A DNA stretch of 64,000 bases from an uncultured Solobacterium sp. (GCA_946415785.1 CAMKTV010000002.1:16093-80092); one strand, 5' to 3'; positions 48,653-60,200 are shown, counted from the first letter of the stretch. Translations and numbers: made by a program. The notes: generated by a model from the letters alone, not told the origin.

Positions 48653-49183
48653 CTATCTTATTTCTTCAACTTTCTTGCCACGAACTTTCGCAACTTCATT
48701 AACAGTCTTCATATTCTTTAATGCTTGGAAAGTAGCATGAACCATGTTGATAGATGTTCTTGAACCAGTACATTTAGTAACGACGTCTTCGCAACCTACT
48801 AATTCTAATACATCACGAATAGCGCCACCGGCAATGATACCAGTACCTTCACTAGCAGGTTTAAGTACAACTTCACCTGCGCCATATTTACCAACAATTG
48901 GATGTGGTATAGTTTTAAAATGATTAACTAGTGGAACAGTAATAATATTTTTCTTTGCAGCTTCAGAACCTTTTCTGATAGCATCAGGAACTTCATTAGC
49001 CTTACCTAAGCCATAACCAACTCTACCCTTTTTATCACCAACGATAACTAGAGCTGAGAAGCGCATACGACGACCACCTTTTACGGTTTTAGATACACGG
49101 TTAATTTTAACTACACGTTCATCGAATTCTTTTTCTTCACGAACGAATGGTTTTCTTGGTTTACGATTATCTTTTGTTGTCAT
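48653..49183 (-). CDS. rpsE: 30S ribosomal protein S5
   Basis: [46 protein letters not shown]. Confidence 0.98.
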   Translation of the reverse strand: MTTKDNRKPRKPFVREEKEFDERVVKINRVSKTVKGGRRMRFSALVIVGDKKGRVGYGLGKANEVPDAIRKGSEAAKKNIITVPLVNHFKTIPHPIVGKYGAGEVVLKPASEGTGIIAGGAIRDVLELVGCEDVVTKCTGSRTSINMVHATFQALKNMKTVNEVAKVRGKKVEEIR

Positions 49184-49192
49184 AGTTCTCTC

Positions 49193-49549
49193 CTAGAATT
49201 TAAGGCCTGCTTCTCTAGCAGCTTGTGCAAGTGCTGCAATTCTTCCATGATAGTTATAACCACCACGGTCGAATACTACTTCATTAATATTATTTGCTAA
49301 AGCAAGTTCAGCAATTTTTGTTCCCACTGTTTTAGCAGCTTCAATGTTGCCACCATTTTTTAAACCTAAGTTTTTAGATGAACAAGCAACTAATGTTTTG
49401 CCTTCTTCATCATTGATAATTTGACAGCTAATGTGTTTGTTTGAACGGAATACATTCAATCTAGGACAAGTAGCTGTACCACTAAGTTTAGCTCTTAAAC
49501 GTGCATGTCTTCTTTGACGTTCATTGTTTTTAGATACTTTATTAATCAT
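49193..49549 (-). CDS. rplR: 50S ribosomal protein L18
   Basis: [28 protein letters not shown]...[14 protein letters not shown]. Confidence 0.98.
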   Translation of the reverse strand: MINKVSKNNERQRRHARLRAKLSGTATCPRLNVFRSNKHISCQIINDEEGKTLVACSSKNLGLKNGGNIEAAKTVGTKIAELALANNINEVVFDRGGYNYHGRIAALAQAAREAGLKF

Positions 49550-49566
49550 ACATTACTCCTTTCCTA

Positions 49567-50109
49567 TTATGCAGCAGCTGTCTTACCTTCCTTACGACGG
49601 ATATGTTCACCTTTATAGCGAATACCTTTACCCTTGTAAGGTTCTGGCTTACGATAGCCTCTAATTACTGATGAAACTTCACCAACTCTTTGTTTATCAA
49701 TGCCAGATACAATAATTGTATTTGCATTTGGACATTCGATGTTGATGCCTTCTTCAGCAACATAATTGATTTCATGTGAATAACCAACATTTAATGTTAA
49801 TGTCTTGCCACTAACAGCAGCTCTATAACCAATACCTTCAATTTCTAATGTCTTTGAATAACCTTCAGAAACACCAACGATCATATTGTTGATTAGAGCT
49901 CTAGTTGTGCCATGAAGTTGTTTTGTATGTTTTTCTTCATTTGCTCTGATACATTTAACTTCATTGCCTTCAACTTTAATTTCAATTAATGAACTAAATT
50001 GACGTGTCAAAGTTCCCTTAGGACCTTTTACAGTCACCTCATTCCCATCAGTGATGTTAATTTCAACGCCTGCAGGAATGGTAATCGTTTTATTACCGAT
50101 ACGTGACAT
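49567..50109 (-). CDS. rplF: 50S ribosomal protein L6
   Basis: [17 protein letters not shown]...[16 protein letters not shown]. Confidence 0.98.
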   Translation of the reverse strand: MSRIGNKTITIPAGVEINITDGNEVTVKGPKGTLTRQFSSLIEIKVEGNEVKCIRANEEKHTKQLHGTTRALINNMIVGVSEGYSKTLEIEGIGYRAAVSGKTLTLNVGYSHEINYVAEEGINIECPNANTIIVSGIDKQRVGEVSSVIRGYRKPEPYKGKGIRYKGEHIRRKEGKTAAA

Positions 50110-50131
50110 TTAATTTCTCTCCTTTAATTAA

Positions 50132-50536
50132 TTACCACACATAGGCAACGACTTCACCACCAAGTTTTGCTTTTCTAGCATCACGGTCAGTCATTAAACC
50201 TTGTGAAGTTGATATAATTGCAACGCCTAATCCATTTAATACTCTAGGAATAGCATTTGCTTTTGCATAAACCTTTAAACCAGGTTTTGAGATTCTCTTA
50301 AGTCCTGTGATAACTTTTTGACCATCTGGACCATATTTTAATTCAACCTTGATTGCTTTTTCTTTTGCTGTTTCACCTTCAACTTTATAGTTTTCGATAT
50401 AGCCTTCAGCTTTAAGAATCTTAGCAATTTCAACTTTTACTTTACTGGCAGGAATCAAAACTTCTTCATGACCTGCTTGTAAACTATTTCTAATTCTAGT
50501 AAGCATATCCGCAATTGGATCTGTCATATTCATCAT
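50132..50536 (-). CDS. rpsH: 30S ribosomal protein S8
   Basis: [14 protein letters not shown]...[21 protein letters not shown]. Confidence 0.98.
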   Translation of the reverse strand: MMNMTDPIADMLTRIRNSLQAGHEEVLIPASKVKVEIAKILKAEGYIENYKVEGETAKEKAIKVELKYGPDGQKVITGLKRISKPGLKVYAKANAIPRVLNGLGVAIISTSQGLMTDRDARKAKLGGEVVAYVW

Positions 50537-50550
50537 GTTTGTTTCCTCCT

Positions 50551-50736
50551 TTACCAGCTAGCCTTCTTCACGCCTGGGATTTGGCCTTTATAAGCCAATT
50601 CTCTAAAGCAAATACGGCATAGTTTATATTTTCTTAATACAGAATGTGGACGACCACATCTTTCACATCTTGTGTAAGCTCTAGTAGAGAACTTAGCAGG
50701 ACGATGTGCTTTAACTTTCATAGATGTCTTTGCCAT
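50551..50736 (-). CDS. rpsN: 30S ribosomal protein S14, zinc-binding type (start corrected)
   Basis: [61 protein letters not shown]. Confidence 0.97.
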   Translation of the reverse strand: MAKTSMKVKAHRPAKFSTRAYTRCERCGRPHSVLRKYKLCRICFRELAYKGQIPGVKKASW

Positions 50737-50746
50737 AGTTCCCTCC

Positions 50747-51286
50747 TTATTTAGCAAATGGCATGCCAAGTTCTACTAATAAATCTTTTGCTTCTTGATT
50801 GTTCTTGGCACTTGTTACGATTACAATATCCATTCCTCTTACTTTACTTACTTTATCGTATTGAATTTCAGGGAAGATAATTTGTTCTTTTATACCTAAA
50901 GTATAATTTCCTCTACCATCGAAAGCTGTAGAGCTAACACCACGGAAGTCTCTTACACGTGGTAATGCAACAGATACTAATTTGTCAAAGAATTCATACA
51001 TCTTTTCACCACGTAGAGTTACTTTACAACCAATTGCCATACCTTCTCTTAATTTGAAGTTAGCGATTGATTTTTTAGCCTTAGTGATTACTGGTTTTTG
51101 ACCAGCTAAAGCAGTTAAATCTGCAACAGCATCATCTAATGATTTAGGATTAGCTACAGCTTCACCTACACCTAGATTTATAACGATCTTTTCAAGTCTT
51201 GGAGCTTCCATGCTTGAAGAATAGTTATGTTTCTTAATTAATGCTGGTTTGATTTCTTTTAGATATCTTTCTTTTAGGCGGTTCAT
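50747..51286 (-). CDS. rplE: 50S ribosomal protein L5
   Basis: [14 protein letters not shown]...[30 protein letters not shown]. Confidence 0.98.
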   Translation of the reverse strand: MNRLKERYLKEIKPALIKKHNYSSSMEAPRLEKIVINLGVGEAVANPKSLDDAVADLTALAGQKPVITKAKKSIANFKLREGMAIGCKVTLRGEKMYEFFDKLVSVALPRVRDFRGVSSTAFDGRGNYTLGIKEQIIFPEIQYDKVSKVRGMDIVIVTSAKNNQEAKDLLVELGMPFAK

Positions 51287-51552
51287 TATTTCTTACCCCC
51301 TTTTTTAGTAGCTTTTTTCTTTCCAGCAGCTTTCTTTTCGCTTAATTTAACGTTTGAAGCATTGATTGGCATTTCTTTATTAACGATGCCACCATCTGGA
51401 TTTAATTGATTAGGTTTTTCATGTTTCTTGCGAATATTTACACCTTCAACAATTACACGGTTGCTACGAGGCATAACTAATTTAACTTCGCCAACCATTC
51501 CTCTGTCTTGTCCAGCTATGACCTGAACTTTATCACCTTTTTTAATTTTCAT
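51286..51552 (-). CDS. rplX: 50S ribosomal protein L24
   Basis: [27 protein letters not shown] motif. Confidence 0.96.
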   Translation of the reverse strand: MKIKKGDKVQVIAGQDRGMVGEVKLVMPRSNRVIVEGVNIRKKHEKPNQLNPDGGIVNKEMPINASNVKLSEKKAAGKKKATKKGGKK

Positions 51553-51567
51553 AAATTTCAGATCCTC

Positions 51568-51936
51568 CTATAATACTTCTGGTGCTAAAGACACGATTTT
51601 CATAAAGTCTTTATCACGAAGTTCTCTAGCCACTGGGCCAAAAATACGTGTGCCAACTGGAGTCTTATCATCTTTAATAATAACTGCAGCATTATCATCA
51701 AATTTAATATAAGAACCGTTTTCTCTAGCTAAACCATATTTTGTTCTAACGATAACAGCCTTAACAACTTGACCCTTCTTAGCAGCACCACCTGGTGTAG
51801 CTTCTTTAACAGAACAAACAACGATATCACCAATATTTGATGTTTTTCTATTTGAGCCACCTAAACATCTAATGACTAGTAATTCTTTAGCACCAGTGTT
51901 ATCGGCAACTTTTAATCTAGTTTCATTCCTTACCAT
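51568..51936 (-). CDS. rplN: 50S ribosomal protein L14
   Basis: [25 protein letters not shown]...[26 protein letters not shown]. Confidence 0.98.
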   Translation of the reverse strand: MVRNETRLKVADNTGAKELLVIRCLGGSNRKTSNIGDIVVCSVKEATPGGAAKKGQVVKAVIVRTKYGLARENGSYIKFDDNAAVIIKDDKTPVGTRIFGPVARELRDKDFMKIVSLAPEVL

Positions 51937-51945
51937 AACTTCCTC

Positions 51946-52209
51946 CTATAGAATTACTGCCTTTTCAACGATTTTAACTAAGCGGAAATGTTTATCCTTG
52001 CTTAGTGCTCTTGTTTCAGCGATTTCAACTACATCGCCAACTTTAGCTTCATTATTTTCATCATGAGCTTTAAATTTACGAGAAAATTTAACTTGTTTTC
52101 CATAAAGCGGATGAGCTCTTTTCTCAGAAATTTCAACAACGATAGTCTTGTCCATCTTGTCAGATTTCACAACACCACGTAGGATACGTCTAGTATTTTT
52201 TCTTTCCAT
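51946..52209 (-). CDS. rpsQ: 30S ribosomal protein S17
   Basis: [35 protein letters not shown]. Confidence 0.97.
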   Translation of the reverse strand: MERKNTRRILRGVVKSDKMDKTIVVEISEKRAHPLYGKQVKFSRKFKAHDENNEAKVGDVVEIAETRALSKDKHFRLVKIVEKAVIL

Positions 52210-52212
52210 CTA

Positions 52213-52404
52213 TTAGCCCTCCTTCTTCTCGTTTAAGATTGTAAGTATTCTAGCAATTGTTTTTCTTAATTCTCTAATACGCATTGGGTTTTCTACAGTA
52301 CCTGTAGCTTTTTCAAACTTAAGGTCGAATAATTCTTTTCTTGATTCATCTAATGTCTTAAGTAAATCTTCATTTGATAAATCTCTAATTTCTTTAATGT
52401 TCAT
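52213..52404 (-). CDS. rpmC: 50S ribosomal protein L29
   Basis: MNIKEIRDLSNEDLLKTLDESRKELFDLKFEKATGTVENPMRIRELRKTIARILT. Confidence 0.97.
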   Translation of the reverse strand: MNIKEIRDLSNEDLLKTLDESRKELFDLKFEKATGTVENPMRIRELRKTIARILTILNEKKEG

Positions 52405-52406
52405 AA

Positions 52407-52817
52407 CTATTCACCTTTCTTTATAAATTTACATTTAATTGGTAATTTGTTGGCTGCGAGTCTGAATGCTTCTCTAGCGGTTGCTTCATCAACACCACCG
52501 ATTTCAAACATAACTCTTCCTCTTTGAACGACAGCTACCCATCCTTCTGGAGCACCTTTACCAGATCCCATACGTACTTCTAGAGGCTTCTTTGTGATTG
52601 CTAGTTGGGGGAAAATCTTAATCCAGACTTGTCCACCTCTGTTCATATATCTTGTCATCGCAACTCTGGCTGCTTCTATTTGATTATTAGAGATATATGC
52701 ACCTGATTGAGCTACTAATCCATATTGTCCATAGGCAATAGTATTACCAGCTTTTGATTTACCTTCATAACTCAATCTGTGAGGACGACGATATTTTGTT
52801 CTTTTAGGCATTAACAT
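52407..52817 (-). CDS. rplP: 50S ribosomal protein L16
   Basis: [23 protein letters not shown]...[24 protein letters not shown]. Confidence 0.98.
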   Translation of the reverse strand: MLMPKRTKYRRPHRLSYEGKSKAGNTIAYGQYGLVAQSGAYISNNQIEAARVAMTRYMNRGGQVWIKIFPQLAITKKPLEVRMGSGKGAPEGWVAVVQRGRVMFEIGGVDEATAREAFRLAANKLPIKCKFIKKGE

Positions 52818-52820
52818 ATT

Positions 52821-53615
52821 CTATTCATCCTCCTTTTTTTCTTCCACTTTTTCTTCTTTAGCTTCAACTACTTCTGCTGGAGCTTCTTCTTTTTTAAGTG
52901 GGGCTCTACGATCATTTCTTCTTCTTGGTCTATTACCCATACCATTCTTTGGTTTTTCAGGCTCTTGAACCATTTCACCAGGCAATACTTCACCACGGCA
53001 GATCCAAACTTTAACACCTAATTTACCATAGACAGTCATAGCTTCTTCCCAAGCAAAGTCGATGTCAGAACGAAGTGTATGTAGAGGTACAACACCCTCA
53101 GAATATCCTTCACTTCTTGCGATATCAGCTCCACCTAATCTACCAGATACAGCTGTTTTAATTCCTTTAGCACCAGCTCTCATTGTTGATTGAATTGCTT
53201 TCTTTTGAGCTGTTCTAAACGATTGTCTTTCTTCTAGCATTTTACAGATCTTTAATGCTACAAGTCTTGCATCTAAATCAGGATTACCAACTTCAACAAC
53301 ATTAATATTGATTTCTTTGTTTCCTGTAAGTTTAGTTAATTTTTCTTTTAGTTTGTCGACTAATGCAACACCTTTTTCATCTTGACCAATGAACATACCA
53401 GGACGAGCAGTTCTAATTATTAGGTTGACACGATTCTTACTACGTTCAATTTCAACTCTTGAAACTAGGCAAGAAGCGCAGTCAGCGAAGATTGTTTTAC
53501 GGATTTTGATGTCTTCTTGTAAAAGATCACCATATTCTTTACCGGCATACCATCTTGATTCCCAATCACGAATCACACCGATACGCATTCCTATTGGACT
53601 AACTTTTTGACCCAT
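52821..53615 (-). CDS. rpsC: 30S ribosomal protein S3
   Basis: [26 protein letters not shown]...[12 protein letters not shown]. Confidence 0.98.
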   Translation of the reverse strand: MGQKVSPIGMRIGVIRDWESRWYAGKEYGDLLQEDIKIRKTIFADCASCLVSRVEIERSKNRVNLIIRTARPGMFIGQDEKGVALVDKLKEKLTKLTGNKEININVVEVGNPDLDARLVALKICKMLEERQSFRTAQKKAIQSTMRAGAKGIKTAVSGRLGGADIARSEGYSEGVVPLHTLRSDIDFAWEEAMTVYGKLGVKVWICRGEVLPGEMVQEPEKPKNGMGNRPRRRNDRRAPLKKEEAPAEVVEAKEEKVEEKKEDE

Positions 53616-53625
53616 ATTTCTCTCC

Positions 53626-53967
53626 TTACTTCTCTTCCTTTTCTGCTACTGTCACTGTAATATGACTTGTCCTTTTCATAATTGGTGTTGCTCTACCTTT
53701 TGCACGAGGCATCCATCTTTTAATTGTAGTGCCTTCGTTTGCGAAGCATTCTTTAACATAAAGTTTGTCTTCGTTTAATTGATTGTTGTGAGTTCCATTT
53801 GCGATTGCACTCTTTAGAACTTTTTCAACATCACTAGCGGCATGGTTAGGTGTGAATTTAAGAATGCCTAGGGCTTCTTTTACGTCTTTGCCTCTAATTA
53901 AATCAAGAACGATTCTGACTTTTCTAGCAGGATGTCTAATTGTCTTAGCAGTTGCTTTTACTTCCAT
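53626..53967 (-). CDS. rplV: 50S ribosomal protein L22
   Basis: [28 protein letters not shown]...[23 protein letters not shown]. Confidence 0.98.
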   Translation of the reverse strand: MEVKATAKTIRHPARKVRIVLDLIRGKDVKEALGILKFTPNHAASDVEKVLKSAIANGTHNNQLNEDKLYVKECFANEGTTIKRWMPRAKGRATPIMKRTSHITVTVAEKEEK

Positions 53968-53979
53968 CTTTAGACCTCC

Positions 53980-54258
53980 TTACGCTTTCTTATCATCGGC
54001 ATCTTTGCCGTGACCACCGAATTTTCTAGTTGCAACAAATTCACCTAACTTTTGTCCAACCATATCTTCAGTTACATATACAGGAACATGTTCCTTGCCG
54101 TTATAAACAGCGAAAGTATGTTCTACGAAACTTGGGAAGATTGTAGATCTACGTGACCAAGTTTTGATAACTTCTTTTTTGTTTGCTGCATTTAATGCTT
54201 CAACTTTTTTAAGTAAGTGTTCATCACAGAACGGACCCTTTTTTAAACTTCTAGCCAT
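53980..54258 (-). CDS. rpsS: 30S ribosomal protein S19
   Basis: [20 protein letters not shown]...[42 protein letters not shown]. Confidence 0.98.
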   Translation of the reverse strand: MARSLKKGPFCDEHLLKKVEALNAANKKEVIKTWSRRSTIFPSFVEHTFAVYNGKEHVPVYVTEDMVGQKLGEFVATRKFGGHGKDADDKKA

Positions 54259-54272
54259 TTATCTTCCCCTTT

Positions 54273-55106
54273 CTATTTATCATTTCTTCTTCTAATAATT
54301 AATTCATTAGAAGGATTCTTGCTCTTACGAGTCTTAACACCCATAGCTTTCTTGCCCCAAGGAGTCATTGGAGACTTACGTCCAATTGGTGATCTTCCTT
54401 CACCACCACCATGAGGGTGATCTACTGGGTTCATTACAGAACCTCTAACTGTTGGCTTAACGCCTAACCATCTAGTACGTCCTGCTTTACCGAAGTTAAT
54501 TAGGTTGTAATCTTCATTGCCAACTACACCGATTGTAGCTCTGCAGTTTCCTAATATTCTTCTCATTTCACCTGAACCTAAACGAAGTGTTACATATTTA
54601 TCTTCGATAGCTAGGATTTGTGCACTTGCACCAGCAGCTCTTGCAATTTGGCCACCTTTACCAGGTTTTAATTCAATGTTATGAACGATGGTACCTTCAG
54701 GCATATAACGCATCTGTAGAGCATTACCAGTTTTAATATCAACCTTATCGCCTGATACAACCTTCATACCTACTTCTAGGCCCTTAGGTGCAAGAATATA
54801 TCTTTTTTCACCATCAGCATAAACTAATAAACAAATATTACAATTTCGGTTTGGATCATATTCTACTGCTTTAACTACAGCTGGGATACCATCTTTATTT
54901 CTCTTGAAATCGATGATTCTGTATAACTGTTTATGACCACCACCAATGTGTCTTGTCGTAATTCTTCCTGTATTATTACGACCACCAGACTTACCTAGAG
55001 AAACTGTCAAACTCTTTTCAGGTTTTGATTTAGTGATTTCTTCAAAGGTAAGACCTGTCATACCCCTTCTTCCAGGAGTAGTTGGCTTATATGTTTTAAT
55101 CGCCAT
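54273..55106 (-). CDS. rplB: 50S ribosomal protein L2
   Basis: [25 protein letters not shown]...[37 protein letters not shown]. Confidence 0.98.
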   Translation of the reverse strand: MAIKTYKPTTPGRRGMTGLTFEEITKSKPEKSLTVSLGKSGGRNNTGRITTRHIGGGHKQLYRIIDFKRNKDGIPAVVKAVEYDPNRNCNICLLVYADGEKRYILAPKGLEVGMKVVSGDKVDIKTGNALQMRYMPEGTIVHNIELKPGKGGQIARAAGASAQILAIEDKYVTLRLGSGEMRRILGNCRATIGVVGNEDYNLINFGKAGRTRWLGVKPTVRGSVMNPVDHPHGGGEGRSPIGRKSPMTPWGKKAMGVKTRKSKNPSNELIIRRRNDK

Positions 55107-55169
55107 TTTTCATTCTCCTTTTCATGCAATTATCCGGAAATAGCATTTTTCTTCCGCTAATTATCGATA

Positions 55170-55469
55170 TTATTTATCAGCTAAGATATCGATCTTATAT
55201 CCTTCTTTCAACTTAATATATGCTTTCTTGCATCTATTAGTTGTGTAATGGAATTGGCCATAACGACCCATTCTCTTTTCTTTTGTTGCGCAATTCACAA
55301 CATTGATTGACTCAACTTTCACATCATAGATTTCTTCAATCGCTTGTTTGATATGAATTTTATTGGCGCCTTTTTTAACTTCAAATACTACAGTGTTATT
55401 GTTGCTTTGAACATTCATAGTCTTTTCAGTTACTAGAGGACGAATGATGACTTCTCTTGCGTTACTCAT
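55170..55469 (-). CDS. rplW: 50S ribosomal protein L23
   Basis: EVIIRPLVTEKTM...VFEVKKGANKIHIKQAIEEIYDVKVESINVVN. Confidence 0.97.
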   Translation of the reverse strand: MSNAREVIIRPLVTEKTMNVQSNNNTVVFEVKKGANKIHIKQAIEEIYDVKVESINVVNCATKEKRMGRYGQFHYTTNRCKKAYIKLKEGYKIDILADK

Positions 55470-56103
55470 CAGCTAATACCTCCCCAATCTTTAAAGCTGC
55501 TGCTTTAGTAAGGAATAATTTGTTGGCATTAACTAAATCAAATATATTTAAGCCTTCAACTGTTACCATTTCTACGCCTTCAATGTTTCTGCCTGATAGA
55601 TATGCATTTTCATATTCTTCAGTTACATCGACAACGAATAATGCTTTAACTCTTCCTTCTTTATAGAAAGCATCTAATACTTTCTTAAACTGCGCAGTCT
55701 TAATGTTTTCGAATTTAATACTGTCTAAGACGAATAATTTTTCTTCTTGAACTTTTTGACTTAAGCCACTTCTTAGAGCTAATCTTCTAACCTTACGATT
55801 TAATTTGAAGGTATGAGATCTAGGAGTAGGACCAAAGGCAATACCGCCACCTCTATATTGAACGGCTCTGATAGAACCTTGTCTTGCTCTACCTGTACCT
55901 TTTTGTCTGAATGGTTTCTTACCACCACCAGATACTTCACTTCTAGTTTTAACTTTATGAGTACCTTGTCTTAAAGAAGATTGTTGTCTTAATAAAGCAT
56001 CAAATATTGCTTGTTCATTAATCTTTGAGCCATAAACGCTATCAGCTAATTCGATATCGCCAACTTTATTAGCACTTAAATCATATACATCAAACTTTGC
56101 CAT
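55462..56103 (-). CDS. rplD: 50S ribosomal protein L4
   Basis: RQGTHKVKTRSEVSGGGKKPFRQKGTGRARQGSIRAVQYRGGGIAFGPTPR. Confidence 0.98.
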   Translation of the reverse strand: MAKFDVYDLSANKVGDIELADSVYGSKINEQAIFDALLRQQSSLRQGTHKVKTRSEVSGGGKKPFRQKGTGRARQGSIRAVQYRGGGIAFGPTPRSHTFKLNRKVRRLALRSGLSQKVQEEKLFVLDSIKFENIKTAQFKKVLDAFYKEGRVKALFVVDVTEEYENAYLSGRNIEGVEMVTVEGLNIFDLVNANKLFLTKAAALKIGEVLADE

Positions 56104-56106
56104 CGA

Positions 56107-56781
56107 TTATGCCTCCTTTACTAATAGAACTTTTGGTTCTACATGTTTGTTTTTCTTTACAGTGGTCTTAACAGTTACATAACCTCTCTTTGGACCTGGA
56201 ACATTGCCTTTAATCAACATATAGTTCTTTTCTGCGTCAACTTTAATTACTTCTAAGTTTTGATTAGTTGTAACTAATGTTCCATCGTGTCCAGGCATTG
56301 GCGTATTCTTTTCAATACGTCCGTTATTTCTACCTGTTGTTGCTAGAGAACCTACAGATCTGTGCACTGGACCAGCACCGTGAGTTTCATTAATTAAGTG
56401 ATGATTGTATCTCTTAATTACGCCTGTGTAGCCTTTACCTTTTGATATGCCTGTAACATCTACGATGTCACCAGCGGAAAAGATATCAACTTTAACTTCT
56501 TGTCCAACTTCTAGATTCATTAATTCGTCAGCTTTAACTTCTTTAATGAATTGTTTTGGACTTTGGCCAGCTTTCTTTGCGTGGCCGATTTCTGCTTTGT
56601 TTGCACGGCTTTCTTTCTTGTCTTCGTAACCAAGTTGTAATGCATCATAACCATCATTTTCTACAGTTTTCTTTTGTAGAATTACATTTGGTAAACATTC
56701 AACTACGGTAACAGGAATTAAGTTTCCTTCTTCTGTGAAGACTTGAGTCATGCCAAGCTTTCTTCCAAGAATTCCTTTCAT
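56107..56781 (-). CDS. rplC: 50S ribosomal protein L3
   Basis: MKGILGRKLGMTQVFTEEGNLIPVTVVE...GPVHRSVGSLATTGRNNGRIEKNTPMPGHDG. Confidence 0.98.
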   Translation of the reverse strand: MKGILGRKLGMTQVFTEEGNLIPVTVVECLPNVILQKKTVENDGYDALQLGYEDKKESRANKAEIGHAKKAGQSPKQFIKEVKADELMNLEVGQEVKVDIFSAGDIVDVTGISKGKGYTGVIKRYNHHLINETHGAGPVHRSVGSLATTGRNNGRIEKNTPMPGHDGTLVTTNQNLEVIKVDAEKNYMLIKGNVPGPKRGYVTVKTTVKKNKHVEPKVLLVKEA

Positions 56782-56798
56782 GATGTCACCTTTCTAAC

Positions 56799-57110
56799 TT
56801 ATAATTTAATTTCGATTTCAACGCCACTTGGTAGATCAAGACGACTTAAGGCATCAATTGTCTTGGCACTTGGGCCGATGATTTCGATTAATCTCTTGTG
56901 TGTTCTGATTTCGAATTGTTCACGAGAATCCTTATATTTATGAACAGCACGTAGGATTGTTACCACTTGTTTTTCAGTTGGTAGTGGAATAGGGCCAACG
57001 ATCTTTTTTACTCCACCGTCTTCAGCAGCCTTAACAATCTTTTCAGTTGCTAAGTCTAATGAGCGGTGTTCGTAAGCTTTCAATTTGATTCTTACGTTGT
57101 TTTTAGCCAT
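56799..57110 (-). CDS. rpsJ: 30S ribosomal protein S10
   Basis: [26 protein letters not shown]...[13 protein letters not shown]. Confidence 0.98.
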   Translation of the reverse strand: MAKNNVRIKLKAYEHRSLDLATEKIVKAAEDGGVKKIVGPIPLPTEKQVVTILRAVHKYKDSREQFEIRTHKRLIEIIGPSAKTIDALSRLDLPSGVEIEIKL

Positions 57111-57243
57111 GAATTTTTCCTCCTATAATTCATTAACCAAGTGCTCAAAGTGCCTTGGTAACTCACTCCATGTGAGTTCCCTGGTTATCACACAGTGACA
57201 CAGTTCCCAGTGTGCCAGCAATCTCCCATATCTTCGCGAGCGC
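57111..57243 (-). promoter_or_regulatory. structured 5' leader of the S10 operon (candidate autoregulatory RNA)
   Basis: Three nested/adjacent helices: CTGG..CACAC/GTGTG..CCAG (57181-57218), AACTCAC-TCCAT-GTGAGTT (57160-57178), CCAAG/CTTGG (57037-style arm at 57137-57158). Confidence 0.5.
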
Positions 57244-57249
57244 TCGTAT

Positions 57250-57278
57250 ATAATACACTTTTTTAATGATTATTGCAA
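57250..57278 (-). promoter_or_regulatory. sigma-A promoter for the S10 operon
   Basis: Minus strand TTGCAA-N17-TATTAT. Confidence 0.65.
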
Positions 57279-57513
57279 TAATTTATTACAAAAAAGATGC
57301 TATTTATCGATATTTCATTAAATATTATCGTTACACTCTCATCTGTGTGCCATTTAAATAAGCATTTTTTTCTATGATTTTCGTCTAAAATGATTATTTC
57401 TGCCTGAATTTAATAATTCTATTTCCTAGGCTATATTTTCTTTAAAGTCCTTTATTTAAGCACTTTTGTGGCAATAATAAAATTAAATGTTATCATTTTA
57501 AGGGGGATTAATT

Positions 57514-58893
57514 ATGTTAAATAAATATTTAAAATCATCTATCCCAGCAGCTAAGAATCTAGTAAAAGAATTAAGAAAGAATTATGATTATGTCTCAATT
57601 CTTGGATCTGAGGTCTTAACTAAAAGGATATTAGTAGGAACAGCTAATACTTCTCTTGATGAAGTAGAAACAGAATGTGGCTTTGTAATCAAAGTCTATA
57701 AAAATGGCCGCTATAGCGAATATTCGTGTGATGACATCAAAAATCTAAAACCGAGTGATGTAAAGAAAGCCTTAACTTTGAAAAATCCTTTTACAAGCGA
57801 GTTTAAGGTAAAGATGCTAGAAGAAAAGGAACATGTTGAAGACTTTTTAAGAGAAGACAAAGACTCTTTAAGTAATGGGGAAATTATTAAAAGACTAACT
57901 GCAATCAAAGATGATATGCACAAAAATGAGAAAGTCATCAATGTTAATACCGTCTATATTAAAAGACAGATATCAAAAATCTTTGTTTCAGAAAAGAAAT
58001 GCCTAACGCAAAAATATGACTGGATTAACGCAATGTTAATGGTAGTCACAAGAGATAAAGACAATATTAAATCTAATTATCATGCGGAAGGTGAAGCATC
58101 TTCTTTAAAAGCCTTAAATGGTCTAAAGAAAGCCAGCCCAGAAGTATTAGATATCGCTGTAAGATTATTGGATGCTAAACCTATTAAACCAGGCAAATAT
58201 ACAATTATCACTGATCCATCAATTTCTGGACTAATTGCCCATGAAGCATTTGGTCATGGTGTTGAAATGGATATGTTTGTAAAAAATAGAGCGAAAGCTA
58301 AGAATTATGTCGGCAAATATGTAGCCAGCCCTCTTATTGATATGTATGATGGTGCTGCTGGAGTTTTATCTGCTGCATCGTATTTCTTTGACGATGATGG
58401 CGTTGAAGCACACAAAACTCAAATCATCAAAAAAGGTATCTTACAGACTGGTATCTCTGATAGCTTAAGTGCTTTAACACTTGGAACGGTTCCAACAGGA
58501 AATGGCAGAAGAGAATCTTATAAACGTAAAGTCTATACAAGAATGACTAATACCTATTTTGGTAAAGGCAAAGATAAATTAGAAGATATGATCAAGTCAG
58601 TAAAACACGGATATTTCTTATTCCAGACAAATAATGGCATGGAAGATCCAAAGAACTGGCAGATTCAATGTACTGCATCTTATGGCCTAGAAATCAAAGA
58701 TGGAAAATTAACTGGCAAGATTGTAACACCAGTTGTCATCTCTGGTTATGTAGTTGATTTACTGTCTTCTATTTCCATGGTATCGGATAAAGTTAAAGTA
58801 ATAGGTTCAGGTATGTGTGGTAAGGGACACAAAGAATGGGTTTATGTATCTGATGGTGGTCCATATTTAAAAGCGGAGGCTAAGTTAGGATAA
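57514..58893 (+). CDS. tldD: TldD-family metallopeptidase
   Basis: HEAFGHGVEMD HExxxH motif; paired with TldE-like gene. Confidence 0.92.
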   Translation: MLNKYLKSSIPAAKNLVKELRKNYDYVSILGSEVLTKRILVGTANTSLDEVETECGFVIKVYKNGRYSEYSCDDIKNLKPSDVKKALTLKNPFTSEFKVKMLEEKEHVEDFLREDKDSLSNGEIIKRLTAIKDDMHKNEKVINVNTVYIKRQISKIFVSEKKCLTQKYDWINAMLMVVTRDKDNIKSNYHAEGEASSLKALNGLKKASPEVLDIAVRLLDAKPIKPGKYTIITDPSISGLIAHEAFGHGVEMDMFVKNRAKAKNYVGKYVASPLIDMYDGAAGVLSAASYFFDDDGVEAHKTQIIKKGILQTGISDSLSALTLGTVPTGNGRRESYKRKVYTRMTNTYFGKGKDKLEDMIKSVKHGYFLFQTNNGMEDPKNWQIQCTASYGLEIKDGKLTGKIVTPVVISGYVVDLLSSISMVSDKVKVIGSGMCGKGHKEWVYVSDGGPYLKAEAKLG

Positions 58894-60155
58894 TGAAAAT
58901 TCAAGATATTATTAAATGTTTAAAAAACAATAAAGCTATTTCTGATTATCAATTAATAAGCACAGAAAAAGATTCACGTGAATTATTCTATGTCTTAGAT
59001 CATTTAGAAATTAACAGAGCTGTAAAAGTTGTATCAAATGTCATTACTATCTATGTTTCTAACGCATCTTTTACTGGCTCTTCTGTTGTTACAATCAGCA
59101 GTGGTGATGATGAAAAATCATTAAACAAGAAAATCAAAGAAGCAGTCAAGAAAGCAAAAGAAGCAAAGAATCCTTATTATCCTTTACCTGATAAACAGGA
59201 AAGTATTATTGAAAAAGATGATAAGAAATATGATTTGAATGATGTTGCTCTCAAGGTTGCCAAAGCTGTCTATAAAGCTAATAAATATGAAAGTGGCTGG
59301 CTTAATTCAACAGAAATATTTGTATCAAATGTTAAGAGCAGATTCTTTGATTCAAAAGGTACAAAACATATAACTAATGGTTTTGAAATTGCAGTTGAAG
59401 TTATTCCAACATGGTCAAACAATGGCGAAGAAGTTGAATTATATAAATACTATGAAACATCAAGTATTAATTATGATGAAATAACTAAAGAGATTGATGA
59501 ATTATTATTGAACGCAAAAGAAAGATCTGTTGCGAAGACTTTAAAAGATGTTAAGCTTCCAAAAGATATTAAAGTGTTAGTTAAAAACGATATGTTACAA
59601 GATATTGTAGGAAACACTGTTAATGACATCAATTATCGCAGTCTTTATTTCAAAGAGAATCATTACAATAAAGGTGATGTTGTACTATCACAAGGTGTTT
59701 CTTTAACACTTAAACCTGTTGTTAAGGGATGCTCAAAATCAATGAAAGTTGATAATAATGGTATCGTCTTAAAAGCCGCTAAATTAATTAAAGATGGTAA
59801 AGTAGCTAAATTATGGGGTGATAATCGATTCGCTTATTATCTAAATAAAGAAGCTACTGGTAATATTCCTGTTATTGAATTAGATGGCCCAAGATATGAT
59901 TATTCAAAAGAGAAACATTTATTAATTGAAAATTTCTCTGCTCCACAACTTGAAGAAACAAATGGATATTGGGGTGGTGAAGTAAGATTGGCTAAATATT
60001 TTGATGGTAAGAAATATATACCATTAACTGGTTTCTCTATTTCTGGTAATATCTATGAAGATTTAAAATCAGTTAATCTTTCTAAAGAAGATGCCACATT
60101 ACCAGATTATAAAGGACCTAAATATTTAATCTTTACTGGCATTCAAATACATTAA
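58893..60155 (+). CDS. TldE/PmbA-family protein
   Basis: TldE-like, no HExxxH; overlaps tldD stop (TAATG). Confidence 0.88.
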   Translation: MKIQDIIKCLKNNKAISDYQLISTEKDSRELFYVLDHLEINRAVKVVSNVITIYVSNASFTGSSVVTISSGDDEKSLNKKIKEAVKKAKEAKNPYYPLPDKQESIIEKDDKKYDLNDVALKVAKAVYKANKYESGWLNSTEIFVSNVKSRFFDSKGTKHITNGFEIAVEVIPTWSNNGEEVELYKYYETSSINYDEITKEIDELLLNAKERSVAKTLKDVKLPKDIKVLVKNDMLQDIVGNTVNDINYRSLYFKENHYNKGDVVLSQGVSLTLKPVVKGCSKSMKVDNNGIVLKAAKLIKDGKVAKLWGDNRFAYYLNKEATGNIPVIELDGPRYDYSKEKHLLIENFSAPQLEETNGYWGGEVRLAKYFDGKKYIPLTGFSISGNIYEDLKSVNLSKEDATLPDYKGPKYLIFTGIQIH

Positions 60156-60200
60156 TACAATTTGATAAAATATTAACATTAAAGCTTAGTAGGCACTAAT

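Noticed and set aside
57281-57500. AT-rich gap between rpsJ promoter and tldD as a possible ncRNA
   Set aside because: No convincing stem-loop plus terminator or promoter combination beyond those needed for the flanking genes
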